This document shows, piece after piece, positions 53,399-60,915 of a DNA stretch of 64,000 nucleotides. Made by a program: the position numbers and the translations under genes. The stretch covers positions 1 through 64,000 of the forward strand of contig JACRNU010000055.1 in the NCBI GenBank assembly GCA_016234805.1, given 5' to 3'. The stretch is from Elusimicrobiota bacterium. GTDB lineage: Bacteria; Elusimicrobiota; Elusimicrobia; UBA1565; UBA9628. The notes beneath the pieces are model-generated. The model saw only the letters and a list, made by a program, of their open reading frames with translations, was not told where the DNA came from and made no database searches. Positions within the stretch are counted from its first letter, which is position 1. The number at the start of each line of letters is the position of its first letter.

Positions 53399-54823
53399 AT
53401 GAGCTTGCCTTTTGCCGAGATCGGAAGGGTCCTTGGTCCCGCCCGGGTGCTCGAGGACGAGCCCACGAGGCTCGCCGCGAGCCGGGATTCCTGGCCCCAG
53501 GCCCTGGGCTGGGGCCCTGAGGAGCTTTCCCGCCGCAGGCCCGCTGCCGTGCTCAAGCCCCGCGACGAGAAGGGCGTGGCCGCGGTCCTGGCCTGGGCCT
53601 CGGCCGAGAAGCGCGGGATCATGCCCAGGGGCGCCGGCTCGGGCGTGCTGGGCGCGGCCGTGCCCCCGGGCCCTGAATCCGTGGTGCTCGACGCCTCCAG
53701 TCTCGACGAGAAATTCGAGCTCGACCTCAGGCCGGACCGGCCCTCGGTCGCGTGCGGGGCCGGGATGCTCGGCTCGAACCTCGAGTCCAGGCTCCAGGCC
53801 AAGGGCTGGTCGCTCATGCATTTTCCCCAGTCCATGGAGGACTCGACCGCCGGAGGCTGGATCGCGACCGACTCCTTCGGCCAGCTCTCCACGCGCTACG
53901 GAGGGATCGCGGACCAGGCCCTGTGGGTCAAGGCCGCGCTCCCGGACGGGAGCTTCCGCGCCGAGGAAGCCGCCCCCCACATCGGAGCCGAGGGGACCCT
54001 GGGCGTGCTCACCGAGGTCTGCCTAGCCATCCGGCCCGCTGCCCGGTCGCGGAGCTTCCATGCCTTCCGGTTCCGGAAACTCCGCGAAGCGCTTGATTTC
54101 TGCCGAACCAGCATGGACCAGCCGGTCCCTCCCTCGGTCCTGCGGCTCTATTGCCCGGTGGACTCGTTCTTCAACGGCCTGCGCCGCGGCCGAGGCACGG
54201 GGGGGTCATCCTCCCTTCTCGAGACAGCGCAAAGCGCGGCCCTCAGGCGCCTGGGCCTGCTGTACGCCCTCTCCCCCCTCATCGGCAGGCATTGGATCTG
54301 CGTGGCCATCTACGAGGATGAGCCCGGGTTCGCGGGCGGCGCCCCGGCTCCAGCCCCCCGCGGCTCCGGACTCGGGGACGGCCCGGCCATGAGGTGGTGG
54401 GAGAAGCGCTATCACCTGGACCGCGAGAAGCTCGAGCGCGCGTTCCTCCGAGGGTGCTTCGCGGACACGGTGGATTTTTGGGCCCCGTGGGAGGGCCTCG
54501 CGGGCCTGCATGCCGGGGTCCTCGCGGCTCTCAGGCCCCATGCCTTCGCGTTCGCGCACCTCTCCCACTTCGACCGCAGCGGCGCCTGCCTCTATGTCAC
54601 GCTCGCCGGCACAGGGGCGGACAGCCACCTTCGCGCCTGGCAGGCGGCCATGGACGCGTGCGTCCGGGCCGGGGGCCGGGTCAATCACCACCACGGCGTG
54701 GGCTTGGCCAAGCTGCCCTGGCTCAAATGGGCCAAGACCGAGGAATGGCTCTCACGCTGGCAGGCGGAGAAGAAAAGGCGGGACCCTGGGAACATGTTCA
54801 ACGCGGGCAAGCTATGCCGATAG
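53399..54823 (+). CDS. FAD-linked oxidase resembling alkyl-DHAP synthase
   Basis: A 474-residue VAO-type flavoprotein: PCMH FAD-binding domain (~45-225; IMPRGAGSGVLGAAV, HFPQSMEDSTAGGWIATDSF, GAEGTLGVLTEV) and a C-terminal cap whose end reads RVNHHHGVGLAKLPW ... DPGNMFNAGKL, the signature of alkyldihydroxyacetonephosphate synthases, which make the ether bond of ether lipids. D-lactate dehydrogenase-like members are the main alternative. It overlaps a glycerophosphodiesterase gene, so lipid metabolism fits. Confidence 0.72.
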   Translation: MSLPFAEIGRVLGPARVLEDEPTRLAASRDSWPQALGWGPEELSRRRPAAVLKPRDEKGVAAVLAWASAEKRGIMPRGAGSGVLGAAVPPGPESVVLDASSLDEKFELDLRPDRPSVACGAGMLGSNLESRLQAKGWSLMHFPQSMEDSTAGGWIATDSFGQLSTRYGGIADQALWVKAALPDGSFRAEEAAPHIGAEGTLGVLTEVCLAIRPAARSRSFHAFRFRKLREALDFCRTSMDQPVPPSVLRLYCPVDSFFNGLRRGRGTGGSSSLLETAQSAALRRLGLLYALSPLIGRHWICVAIYEDEPGFAGGAPAPAPRGSGLGDGPAMRWWEKRYHLDREKLERAFLRGCFADTVDFWAPWEGLAGLHAGVLAALRPHAFAFAHLSHFDRSGACLYVTLAGTGADSHLRAWQAAMDACVRAGGRVNHHHGVGLAKLPWLKWAKTEEWLSRWQAEKKRRDPGNMFNAGKLCR

Positions 54824-55602
54824 GAAGGTTCCTGTTGTTCGCGCACCGGGGCGCCAAGATCACGGCCCCGGAGAACACCCTCGAAGCCATCGAGTCCGCG
54901 AAAGCCGAGGGCGCGGACGGCATCGAGCTCGACGTCCAACTGAGCGCCGACGGCCAGCCCTTCCTCTTCCATGACCGGACCGGAGAGCGGGTGGCCGGGA
55001 CCAAGGCTGCCATGAGCAGTTTGACCTGGAAGGAGATCCGGGGCCTGCGGGCCTTTGGCAAGCATCCCATCCCTCACCTGGACGAGGCCCTCAGCGCCAT
55101 GGAAGCATGGAAAGGCAGCCAACTCTTCCTCGATCTTCACCAGCGCTCCGAAGAGCTGGCCGTGGCCGTGGCCGGCTCGGTCTCGGTCTCAACTCTAAAG
55201 GAAAGGACCTGCATCCTCGACTTCTACTCCAACCGCCGCTTCCTGCTCCTCGCTGCCCGGGCCGCGCCGGGCATCCAGATCGCTGTCATGCCTGGCTCGC
55301 CCTGGAACACGGATGCCTCCACTGCTCTAGGGGCCTCGGCCCTCTGCCTGGGCTGGGACCGTCCCTCGACCAAGGTGCTCTACCAGGCCGCCTGTTGGGC
55401 CTACGAAATCAAGCCTGCCCTGACCCGCGCCAGGCAGATGGGGCTTTCGCTGAGCGCCGGCGTGGCCAACACCCCGGAGGAAGTCCGCTATTTCATCGGC
55501 CAAGGCTTCGAAGCCTTCTGGACCGATGACCTCCGCATGGCCCGCTCCACCCTCGAAGCCGTCCCTCCCGGCACCGGAAGGAGCGCCGGCGGACGATCAT
55601 AG
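54814..55602 (+). CDS. Glycerophosphodiester phosphodiesterase
   Basis: A 262-residue TIM-barrel GDPD: FAHRGAKITAPENTLEAI (catalytic His and metal Glu), DGIELDVQLSADGQP, LFHDRTGER (second catalytic His), and FWTDDLRMA at the end. It splits glycerophosphodiesters into glycerol-3-phosphate and alcohol. No signal peptide. It overlaps the FAD-oxidase gene by 10 nt; glycerol-3-phosphate could feed the GlpD-like enzyme elsewhere in the window. Confidence 0.88.
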   Translation: MPIGRFLLFAHRGAKITAPENTLEAIESAKAEGADGIELDVQLSADGQPFLFHDRTGERVAGTKAAMSSLTWKEIRGLRAFGKHPIPHLDEALSAMEAWKGSQLFLDLHQRSEELAVAVAGSVSVSTLKERTCILDFYSNRRFLLLAARAAPGIQIAVMPGSPWNTDASTALGASALCLGWDRPSTKVLYQAACWAYEIKPALTRARQMGLSLSAGVANTPEEVRYFIGQGFEAFWTDDLRMARSTLEAVPPGTGRSAGGRS

Positions 55603-56292
55603 GCTGTCGGACTTTTCCAGCTCAGAGTAGCGGCCCGGATACCGGGCCTTGAACCGGTTCAGCAGGGACTGCCGAAGGGCCTTCCAATCGGATGCTTTCT
55701 TCCCGAGTTTCCTGCGCGTGGAGTCCCAGGAGAGGAAGGCTCGGATGGCGCGCTGGTCGCCCTCTCCGATGGCGCTCAAGGGCTTGGCCGCCATCCGGCT
55801 GACGCAGAGCTTCCAGACATCCGCCTCCACTTGCCATATCAACGGTTCCTTAAAAAACTCGGGGTGGTCCTGATTGAGGGACGCGATCGCGGCTTCCTTG
55901 TCAGGAACATCCCTGCCCTCAGGCTCGGCGTAACGATGGTTCAGGGCCCGGGCCGGAGTGTGGCAGCGGCCGCAGCGGCTGAGCACGAGGCTGTAGCCCC
56001 CGCGCTCGGCGTCTGGGAGCTGGCCTGGAGCCAAGCCGATGTTCCGGGGGCCGAGGTCCGCCGGGTAGGCCGGCGACGGTCGGGAGAACCGGCCTAGCGC
56101 CGCCTCCGAAGCCTTGGATGCGGCCGGACGCTCGGGCCCGTCCGCAGGTGCGGGCGAGGACGTTCTCCGATCGCCCTGTGCCGGCGGACGCTCGGGCCCG
56201 TCCGCAGGTGCGGGCGAGCATCCGACGCCCAGTACTGACAGGTACATCCAGGCCGCGAGCGCGGCCCTGGGCTTGGCAGCATTCCCCTTCAT
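55597..56292 (-). CDS. Monoheme c-type cytochrome lipoprotein with repeat insertions
   Basis: A 231-residue lipoprotein (lipobox SVLGVGC) with one heme motif, CGRCH, and a possible distal Met in CVSRMAAKPLS. Between the lipid anchor and the heme domain is a Pro/Ala linker in which SPAPADGPERP occurs twice, produced by 60-bp repeated DNA. ATGA overlap with the CbiX-like gene upstream. Probably a periplasmic electron carrier. Confidence 0.65.
   Translation of the reverse strand: MKGNAAKPRAALAAWMYLSVLGVGCSPAPADGPERPPAQGDRRTSSPAPADGPERPAASKASEAALGRFSRPSPAYPADLGPRNIGLAPGQLPDAERGGYSLVLSRCGRCHTPARALNHRYAEPEGRDVPDKEAAIASLNQDHPEFFKEPLIWQVEADVWKLCVSRMAAKPLSAIGEGDQRAIRAFLSWDSTRRKLGKKASDWKALRQSLLNRFKARYPGRYSELEKSDSL
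56121..56219. repeat. 60-bp tandem palindromic repeat in the cytochrome gene
   Basis: Two units offset by exactly 60 bp (56121-56159 and 56181-56219) differing only in the first few bases. Each carries GGACG, 7 nt, CGTCC-type dyad (GGACGCTCGGGCCCGTCC). The segment 56150-56213 recurs at 56769-56832 in the neighbouring gene. Confidence 0.75.
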
Positions 56293-57344
56293 GGCTTCAG
56301 GCCGCAGGCCTCTTCAGACTTGCCTGCTGTCGGGGTCCCGGAGCAGGCTCCGGGATCCTGGCCCCCTGACGAACTCTTGCGCAGGAGCGCCTTCAACGCG
56401 TCCACGCGCTTGGGATCGGTCCCTGGGAAGCGCCGCATGTCCGAGAGCCTGGCTCCCATGGAAGCGGCTTCCTTGACCCAGGCCGCGATGAGAGGGTGCG
56501 GCATGATGGTCTTGGGCTCCATGGTGTATGCCAGGCCTTTGAGGTCGCGGTCTATCGCTTTCAATCCATCCCAGGCCAGGGCGAAGGGAACGACGAGGAC
56601 CTTGCCCTCCGAGCCCGCGCGGCCCACCAGGCTGCGCAAGGATGAGACCGCCCTGGCCCGTTCCATGGCCGTGCCGTCCTCCCGAACCACAGCGTACCGC
56701 ACCGCTCTATAGCCAACCCCGCGGCGCAGGGTCCCAGCCGCGGACTTGAGGGCCCGGTCCAGGCTCTTGCGGGCGCGGACGTTCTCCGATCGCCCTGTGC
56801 CGGCGGACGCTTGGGCCCGTCCGCCGGTGCGGCCGCGGCCGTCTCCGGGATCAGGGGCCACGAGGATCACCGTTTCTCGGCGGGGTTCCTTGCTCAAGCC
56901 CCGGAGCCGTTCCGTGAGGATCGCCGCGAGGTAAGCATGGTCCTCCATGGGAGGAACAGCGGTCACGGGCACCGCGACCTTCAGGGGAGGAGGGCACGCG
57001 CCCGAAGCATCGCAGGGCGGTTTCTCAGCCCCGCGGAATCCCAGGAACGCCTTGACCGCATCCGCCTCCCTGGTGTCGGACGACAGCGAGAGGGGCACGA
57101 CCACGATCTTGGCCGGCCTCCGGGCTTGGAGCCGTTCCACGGCGAAGCGAACTTCCGCCGCGTCGGACGCGGAGTGAACCGCTTCCAAGGGGAAGTCTCT
57201 GCCCACGGCCTCCTTGAGCGCCGAGGTCTCGCGGCTCATGGCTTTTCCGCCAGGCGCAACGAGGAGAACCCCATAAGCCGGAGCAGGGTCCAGGGCCCAA
57301 CAGGAGGACGCGAGCAGCGCCAGCAAGGATGCGGCAATCATCAT
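56289..57344 (-). CDS. Exported CbiX/sirohydrochlorin-chelatase-like protein without metal His
   Basis: A 351-residue protein with signal peptide (MMIAASLLALLASSCWA) and two related halves like long CbiX chelatases (YGVLLVAPGGKAM ... KIVVVPLSLSSD; ETVILVAPDPGDG ... KVLVVPFAL). The catalytic His of CbiX (GHGS) is replaced by APGG in the first half and APDP in the second. Export and loss of His argue against chelatase activity; a binding or sensing role near a cytochrome is possible. Contains the 64-bp repeat and a C-terminal palindrome. Confidence 0.55.
   Translation of the reverse strand: MMIAASLLALLASSCWALDPAPAYGVLLVAPGGKAMSRETSALKEAVGRDFPLEAVHSASDAAEVRFAVERLQARRPAKIVVVPLSLSSDTREADAVKAFLGFRGAEKPPCDASGACPPPLKVAVPVTAVPPMEDHAYLAAILTERLRGLSKEPRRETVILVAPDPGDGRGRTGGRAQASAGTGRSENVRARKSLDRALKSAAGTLRRGVGYRAVRYAVVREDGTAMERARAVSSLRSLVGRAGSEGKVLVVPFALAWDGLKAIDRDLKGLAYTMEPKTIMPHPLIAAWVKEAASMGARLSDMRRFPGTDPKRVDALKALLRKSSSGGQDPGACSGTPTAGKSEEACGLKP
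56336..56355. repeat. Perfect hairpin in the 3' end of the CbiX-like gene
   Basis: TCCCGGAGC, AG, GCTCCGGGA: 9-bp perfect arms with a 2-nt loop, in the low-complexity C-terminal coding region. Confidence 0.6.
56769..56832. repeat. Second-gene copy of the 64-bp repeat
   Basis: Nearly identical to 56150-56213 (about three mismatches in 64), but in the CbiX-like gene. It is read in a different frame context (GRTGGRAQASAGTGRSENV) yet keeps the gene open. Confidence 0.75.
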
Positions 57345-57346
57345 GG

Positions 57347-58024
57347 CTAGCCGACGAGTTCGTACCCGTCCGCCGCGGTCTGGATGCGTTTGCCCTCAGC
57401 CTCCCCAAGGTCCTCGCGCAGGCGCTGCATGGTCTTCTCGAGCGCGCTGACCCCGCCGGTGGGACCCCACACCGCCAGGAGTATCTTGGCTTTGGGCACA
57501 GGCCCGGCTGATTCGATGAGCAGCCGGAGCACCGCGGCCTTCTGCGGGGAGAGGGTGGCGAGGAGCTTGTCCGCGACCCAAACGGTCCGGTAGCGCACAT
57601 CCAGGCGCACGCTCCCTTTCTGCACGCTCTCCGCGGACGAGGACACGGACGGCACCTTGGCCAGGGTCCGGGCCGCGAGCCTGATGAGTTCTCTGAGTTC
57701 GAAAGGCTTGCGCAGGTATTCGACCGCGCCGTGGGCTTTGATGGTCTCCTCGAGCATGCCGGGCTTGTCCCCGTGTCCTGTGACCACGATGACCGGGATG
57801 CGGCGGGCCACAGGGTGAGCCGTCATCTTCTTGAGCACATCCGCGCCATTGAGGACCGGGAGCATGAGGTCCAGGACCACGAGATCCGGGTGAAGGGAGA
57901 GGATCTTCTCGTAGCCTTCCTGGCCGTTGAAGGCGTAGTGCGCTTCATAGCCTTCCTTGAAGAAGGCCAGGCTCATGAGTTCCATGAGCGCGCCATCGTC
58001 TTCAACGATGAGGATGCGTGCCAT
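57347..58024 (-). CDS. OmpR-type response regulator heading the cytochrome operon
   Basis: A 225-residue protein: receiver (IVEDDGAL, phosphoacceptor in LVVLDLMLPVLNG, Thr in VVTGHGD, Lys in YLRKPFELREL) and a C-terminal winged-helix-like domain (LSPQKAAVLRLLIESAGPV ... TMQRLREDLG). It ends 2 nt before the CbiX-like start, so regulator, CbiX-like protein and cytochrome form one operon. Leaderless-type -10 (TATTGT, minus, 58031-58036) ends 6 nt before ATG 58024. Confidence 0.88.
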   Translation of the reverse strand: MARILIVEDDGALMELMSLAFFKEGYEAHYAFNGQEGYEKILSLHPDLVVLDLMLPVLNGADVLKKMTAHPVARRIPVIVVTGHGDKPGMLEETIKAHGAVEYLRKPFELRELIRLAARTLAKVPSVSSSAESVQKGSVRLDVRYRTVWVADKLLATLSPQKAAVLRLLIESAGPVPKAKILLAVWGPTGGVSALEKTMQRLREDLGEAEGKRIQTAADGYELVG

Positions 58025-58029
58025 GGCTA

Positions 58030-58036
58030 TACAATA
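58030..58036. promoter_or_regulatory. Shared divergent -10 region
   Basis: TACAAT (plus, 58030-58035) ends 7 nt before the small ORF ATG at 58043; TATTGT (minus, 58031-58036) ends 6 nt before the regulator ATG at 58024. It is a second case of overlapping divergent boxes serving two start codons with almost no leader. Confidence 0.5.
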
Positions 58037-58042
58037 GAAAAT

Positions 58043-58162
58043 ATGACCGACCCTACGCGAGGAAATGCCGCCTCCATAAGCCGTCGGAAAGCGGCCGTCC
58101 ATCGCTGTGGGAGGCGACCATGGGGCGTTTACTCAAATTTTACTGAAGGCCCTTTGGCCTGA
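58043..58162 (+). CDS. Small leaderless ORF with RGN...GRRP motif
   Basis: A 39-residue ORF beginning MTDPTRGNAASISRR and containing HRCGRRPW. Its start and core match the mini-ORF between nuoF and nuoG (MTEHKRGN ... NRGGRRP), at both peptide and DNA level (GCGAGGAAATG; GTGGGAGGCGACCATG). It has its own TACAAT box and no Shine-Dalgarno site. Basic and Arg-rich. It could be a small protein or a repeat that happens to be open. Translation is unproven. Confidence 0.4.
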   Translation: MTDPTRGNAASISRRKAAVHRCGRRPWGVYSNFTEGPLA

Positions 58163-58204
58163 CAATTCCTGACATCCAAAACCTTGATTAACCGGGCCAA
58201 AGGG
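58150..58204 (+). promoter_or_regulatory. Leader hairpin upstream of the MopE-like gene
   Basis: CCCTTTGGCC (58150-58159) pairs perfectly with GGCCAAAGGG (58195-58204) across a 35-nt loop, in the 98-nt gap between the small ORF and ATG 58261. It overlaps the small ORF stop. Possible attenuator or mRNA stabiliser. No known riboswitch motif was identified. Confidence 0.35.
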
Positions 58205-58260
58205 TTATGATTGTAGTAACACCCCGTGGAATGGAGGCTTGTCCATAGGGGGAGGGATTT

Positions 58261-59535
58261 ATGAAAACCATTGGAACGGTTTGCCTGACAATCCTCGGCG
58301 CCATGACCCAGGCAGCCTGGGCGGCCGAAACCGTCAACTGGCAGGTCACGGTGAGCGCCATGGAAGAGATCTCCACCCAGGCGTGGCAGGAGTACCCTGT
58401 GACCGTGGGCCTCAACAGTTCCGGCGGGGTCAAGAACTACGCCCCCCCCCAAGGCACCACGCGCATCGACATCACCGTGGCCTTCCCCATCACCGCGTCC
58501 TGCACGAACTGCGGGGAGAGCTTCAGCGGTATCCCGCACACCTACCCTTATTACGCCGTGTGGTACACCTACCTCGGCGGTGACATGCATAGGGTTCAGG
58601 TCTTCGGCGGGAACGTGGGTGGGGCGCTCTTGCGGGAGTCCGTCTTCTCACGGTACTGCCCCAACGGCTACCGCCAGATGTCCGTGATGTTCGACGCCCT
58701 GGTGACCTCCAAGGTCCAAGAACCCAGGGCCGCGAATGCGGTCGGGACTCTCGTGGGCGGCCAGGGCGAGGTCCTTTCCGCTCCCTGGCAGGCCGCCCCG
58801 CAGGCCATCAACGGAGGCACGCTCACCGGATACACCGCTTCCGTGGCGGGCGACAATCCCAAGGTCGAGATGAGCCTGACGGTCAGCGACAACATCTCCG
58901 GGACCGTGACCGCCAAGTTCCCGGCCTGCATCCCCGCTCCCGAGCTCTGCGACGGGGTGGATAATGACTGCGACGGCGACATCGACGAGGACCAGGGCGT
59001 GGCCCAGTGCGGAGCCGGCGCGTGCGCCAACTCGGTGCCGGCCTGCGTGGACGGCAAGCTCAATGCCTGCGCGCCCCTGCCGGCCTCGTCCGAAGTCTGC
59101 GACGGCGTGGACAACAACTGCGACGGCGCGGTGGACGAGGGGCTCGGGTCCGTATCCTGCGGCTCGGGCTTGTGCGCCAACACGGTGTCCGCCTGCGTCG
59201 GCGGATCCTCGCAGTCCTGCTCGCCGCTCCCGGGCTCGGCCGAAGCCTGCGACGGCATCGACAATGATTGCGACGGAGTGGTGGACAATGGATGTCCGAG
59301 AGGCATCCTCAACATCCTTGAACACTTCACCAACAAGGCGCTGCCGCCCGGCATCCAGAGGCTCATCGACAAGGTGAACTCCCGCGCCAACGCGGGGATC
59401 GCGCCCACGAGCGCGCTGGAGAACCGGGTCGACAAGGTCAACGACCGCCTCGACCAGCAGGCGGAGAAGAAGGCAGAGCAGGAGGCCAAGCAGGCTGCGC
59501 AGCAGGCCAAGCAGAACCAGAAGAAGAGCAAGTAG
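58261..59535 (+). CDS. Secreted protein with MopE-like CDGxDNDCDG repeats
   Basis: A 424-residue exported protein: signal peptide (TILGAMTQAAWA), ~215-residue beta-rich N-terminal domain, then three repeats with ELCDGVDNDCDGDIDE, EVCDGVDNNCDGAVDE and EACDGIDNDCDGVVDN, each followed by CGxGxCAN-type cysteines. These are the putative metal-binding repeats named after MopE. The C-terminus is a charged coiled coil (about 395-424, Gln/Lys/Glu). GGGAGGG precedes ATG. Function unknown; surface-exposed is likely. Confidence 0.78.
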   Translation: MKTIGTVCLTILGAMTQAAWAAETVNWQVTVSAMEEISTQAWQEYPVTVGLNSSGGVKNYAPPQGTTRIDITVAFPITASCTNCGESFSGIPHTYPYYAVWYTYLGGDMHRVQVFGGNVGGALLRESVFSRYCPNGYRQMSVMFDALVTSKVQEPRAANAVGTLVGGQGEVLSAPWQAAPQAINGGTLTGYTASVAGDNPKVEMSLTVSDNISGTVTAKFPACIPAPELCDGVDNDCDGDIDEDQGVAQCGAGACANSVPACVDGKLNACAPLPASSEVCDGVDNNCDGAVDEGLGSVSCGSGLCANTVSACVGGSSQSCSPLPGSAEACDGIDNDCDGVVDNGCPRGILNILEHFTNKALPPGIQRLIDKVNSRANAGIAPTSALENRVDKVNDRLDQQAEKKAEQEAKQAAQQAKQNQKKSK

Positions 59536-59558
59536 CCGTGTGACAGGCACCATAGGCA

Positions 59559-59583
59559 CGCGCCGCTCCGAGGGAGCGGCGCG
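59559..59583 (+). terminator. GC-rich hairpin after the MopE-like gene
   Basis: CGCGCCGCTCC, GAG, GGAGCGGCGCG: 11-bp perfect stem, 23 nt after the stop. Followed by GCGATTT, so the T tract is weak. Confidence 0.55.
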
Positions 59584-59625
59584 GCGATTTCCCGGCCAAG
59601 TGGGCCTTTAGACCCATCCAAGTCT

Positions 59626-59643
59626 GGGCCTTCCGGCCCTTTT
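59626..59643 (+). terminator. Short hairpin with T tract
   Basis: GGGCC, TTCC, GGCCC, TTTT. Lies between the first hairpin and the TACAAT box (59662-59667) of the subtilase gene, so it probably ends upstream transcription. Confidence 0.5.
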
Positions 59644-59703
59644 CCGGGCCATAAGTCCTAGTACAATAGTCGCGTGGATCAATCCCGCCGAGGAGGCACC
59701 CCG

Positions 59704-60915
59704 ATGTTTCTTGGCCGCTTGCTGCTGCTCGTCGCTGTCCAGACGCTCTTCGTCGCGCAGGCCCGCGCGGTCTGCCCTTACGGCCCCACGGTGCGCAAGA
59801 TCGTCTCCTGCAAGGCCTCCGTGTCCACCGCGGACTGCCGCAAGGTCGCGGAGAAGACGGGCTGCGAGGTCATCCGGGAGCTCGAGCTCATCAATGCCAT
59901 CGTCATAGACGTGAGCGCCACCCAGGAGAAGTCCGCGGACCTCGAACTGGCCGCGGCAGAGGAAGTCAAGATCGTGGAAGCGGACCGCAGGGTCAACTGG
60001 CTCAAGGGCCTCGGCGAATTCAAGCTTCCTGATATCAAGGATATCGTAACGCCCTTCCGGGCCGCGGTCGGGGCCGGGCCCGCGCCCAAGGCCGGGGAGG
60101 ACCCGGAGCAGCCCTGGGGCATCCAGAGGGTCAACGCCGCCGGAGCCTGGGCCAAGACCCAGGGGGCGGGGGTGCGGGTCGCGGTCATCGACACCGGCAT
60201 CGACTACAACCACCCGGACCTCAAGGGCAACGTCTACGGCGGGGCGAACGTGGTCAATGAAGCCAAGCCCAAGGACTACATGGACGACCAGGGGCACGGC
60301 ACCCACGTTTCAGGCACCATCGCGGCCCTCAAGGACGGCAAGGGCGTGGTGGGAGTCGCGCCCAAGGCCAAGCTCTTCGGGGTCAAGGTCCTCGACGCGG
60401 AGGGCTCTGGCGACTACTCCACCATCATCGCCGGCATCCAGTGGGCGGTGAAGAACAAGATGCAGGTCGCGAACATGAGCCTCGGCGCTGAAGAGGGCAT
60501 GGACGCCTTGCACGAGGCTATCAAGGCAGCGACCTCAGCCGGGCTGCTCATCGTGGCGGCCGCGGGCAACAACGGAGGAAAGGTCGGCTATCCAGCGGCT
60601 TACCCGGAGGTCGTGGCGGTCTCCGCCTCGAATTCGGCTGACAAGATCACCTCCTTCTCCAGCCGGGGGCCCGAGATCGCCTTCATCGCTCCTGGAGCTA
60701 ACATCAAATCATCCTTCATGGGAGGAGGCTACGAGAACCTGGACGGAACCTCCATGGCCTGCCCCCACGTGGTGGGCTTGGCTGCCCTGGCAGCAGGCCT
60801 GGGCCATAAGGGAGAGGCCATCCGTGGGGCCCTGGAGCGGGCAGCAACCCCGCTTCCTGGCCTGACCGCTACCCAACAGGGCAAGGGCTTCATCAACGCG
60901 GCGAAAATAAAATAG
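59704..60915 (+). CDS. Secreted subtilisin-family (S8) protease
   Basis: A 403-residue exported protease: signal peptide (LLLLVAVQTLFVAQARA), an I9-like propeptide (~25-125), and an S8 domain with the catalytic triad in VIDTGIDYNHPDL (Asp), GHGTHVSGTIAA (His) and GTSMACPHVVG (Ser), plus oxyanion Asn in AAGNNGG. ATG 59704 has AGGAGG upstream; the in-frame GTG at 59674 is less likely. All catalytic residues are present. Confidence 0.92.
   Translation: MFLGRLLLLVAVQTLFVAQARAVCPYGPTVRKIVSCKASVSTADCRKVAEKTGCEVIRELELINAIVIDVSATQEKSADLELAAAEEVKIVEADRRVNWLKGLGEFKLPDIKDIVTPFRAAVGAGPAPKAGEDPEQPWGIQRVNAAGAWAKTQGAGVRVAVIDTGIDYNHPDLKGNVYGGANVVNEAKPKDYMDDQGHGTHVSGTIAALKDGKGVVGVAPKAKLFGVKVLDAEGSGDYSTIIAGIQWAVKNKMQVANMSLGAEEGMDALHEAIKAATSAGLLIVAAAGNNGGKVGYPAAYPEVVAVSASNSADKITSFSSRGPEIAFIAPGANIKSSFMGGGYENLDGTSMACPHVVGLAALAAGLGHKGEAIRGALERAATPLPGLTATQQGKGFINAAKIK

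Noticed and set aside
58163..58260. c-di-GMP riboswitch upstream of the MopE-like gene
   Set aside because: A GGGCCAAAGG stretch loosely recalls GEMM elements, but the conserved core and tetraloop receptor are not present.
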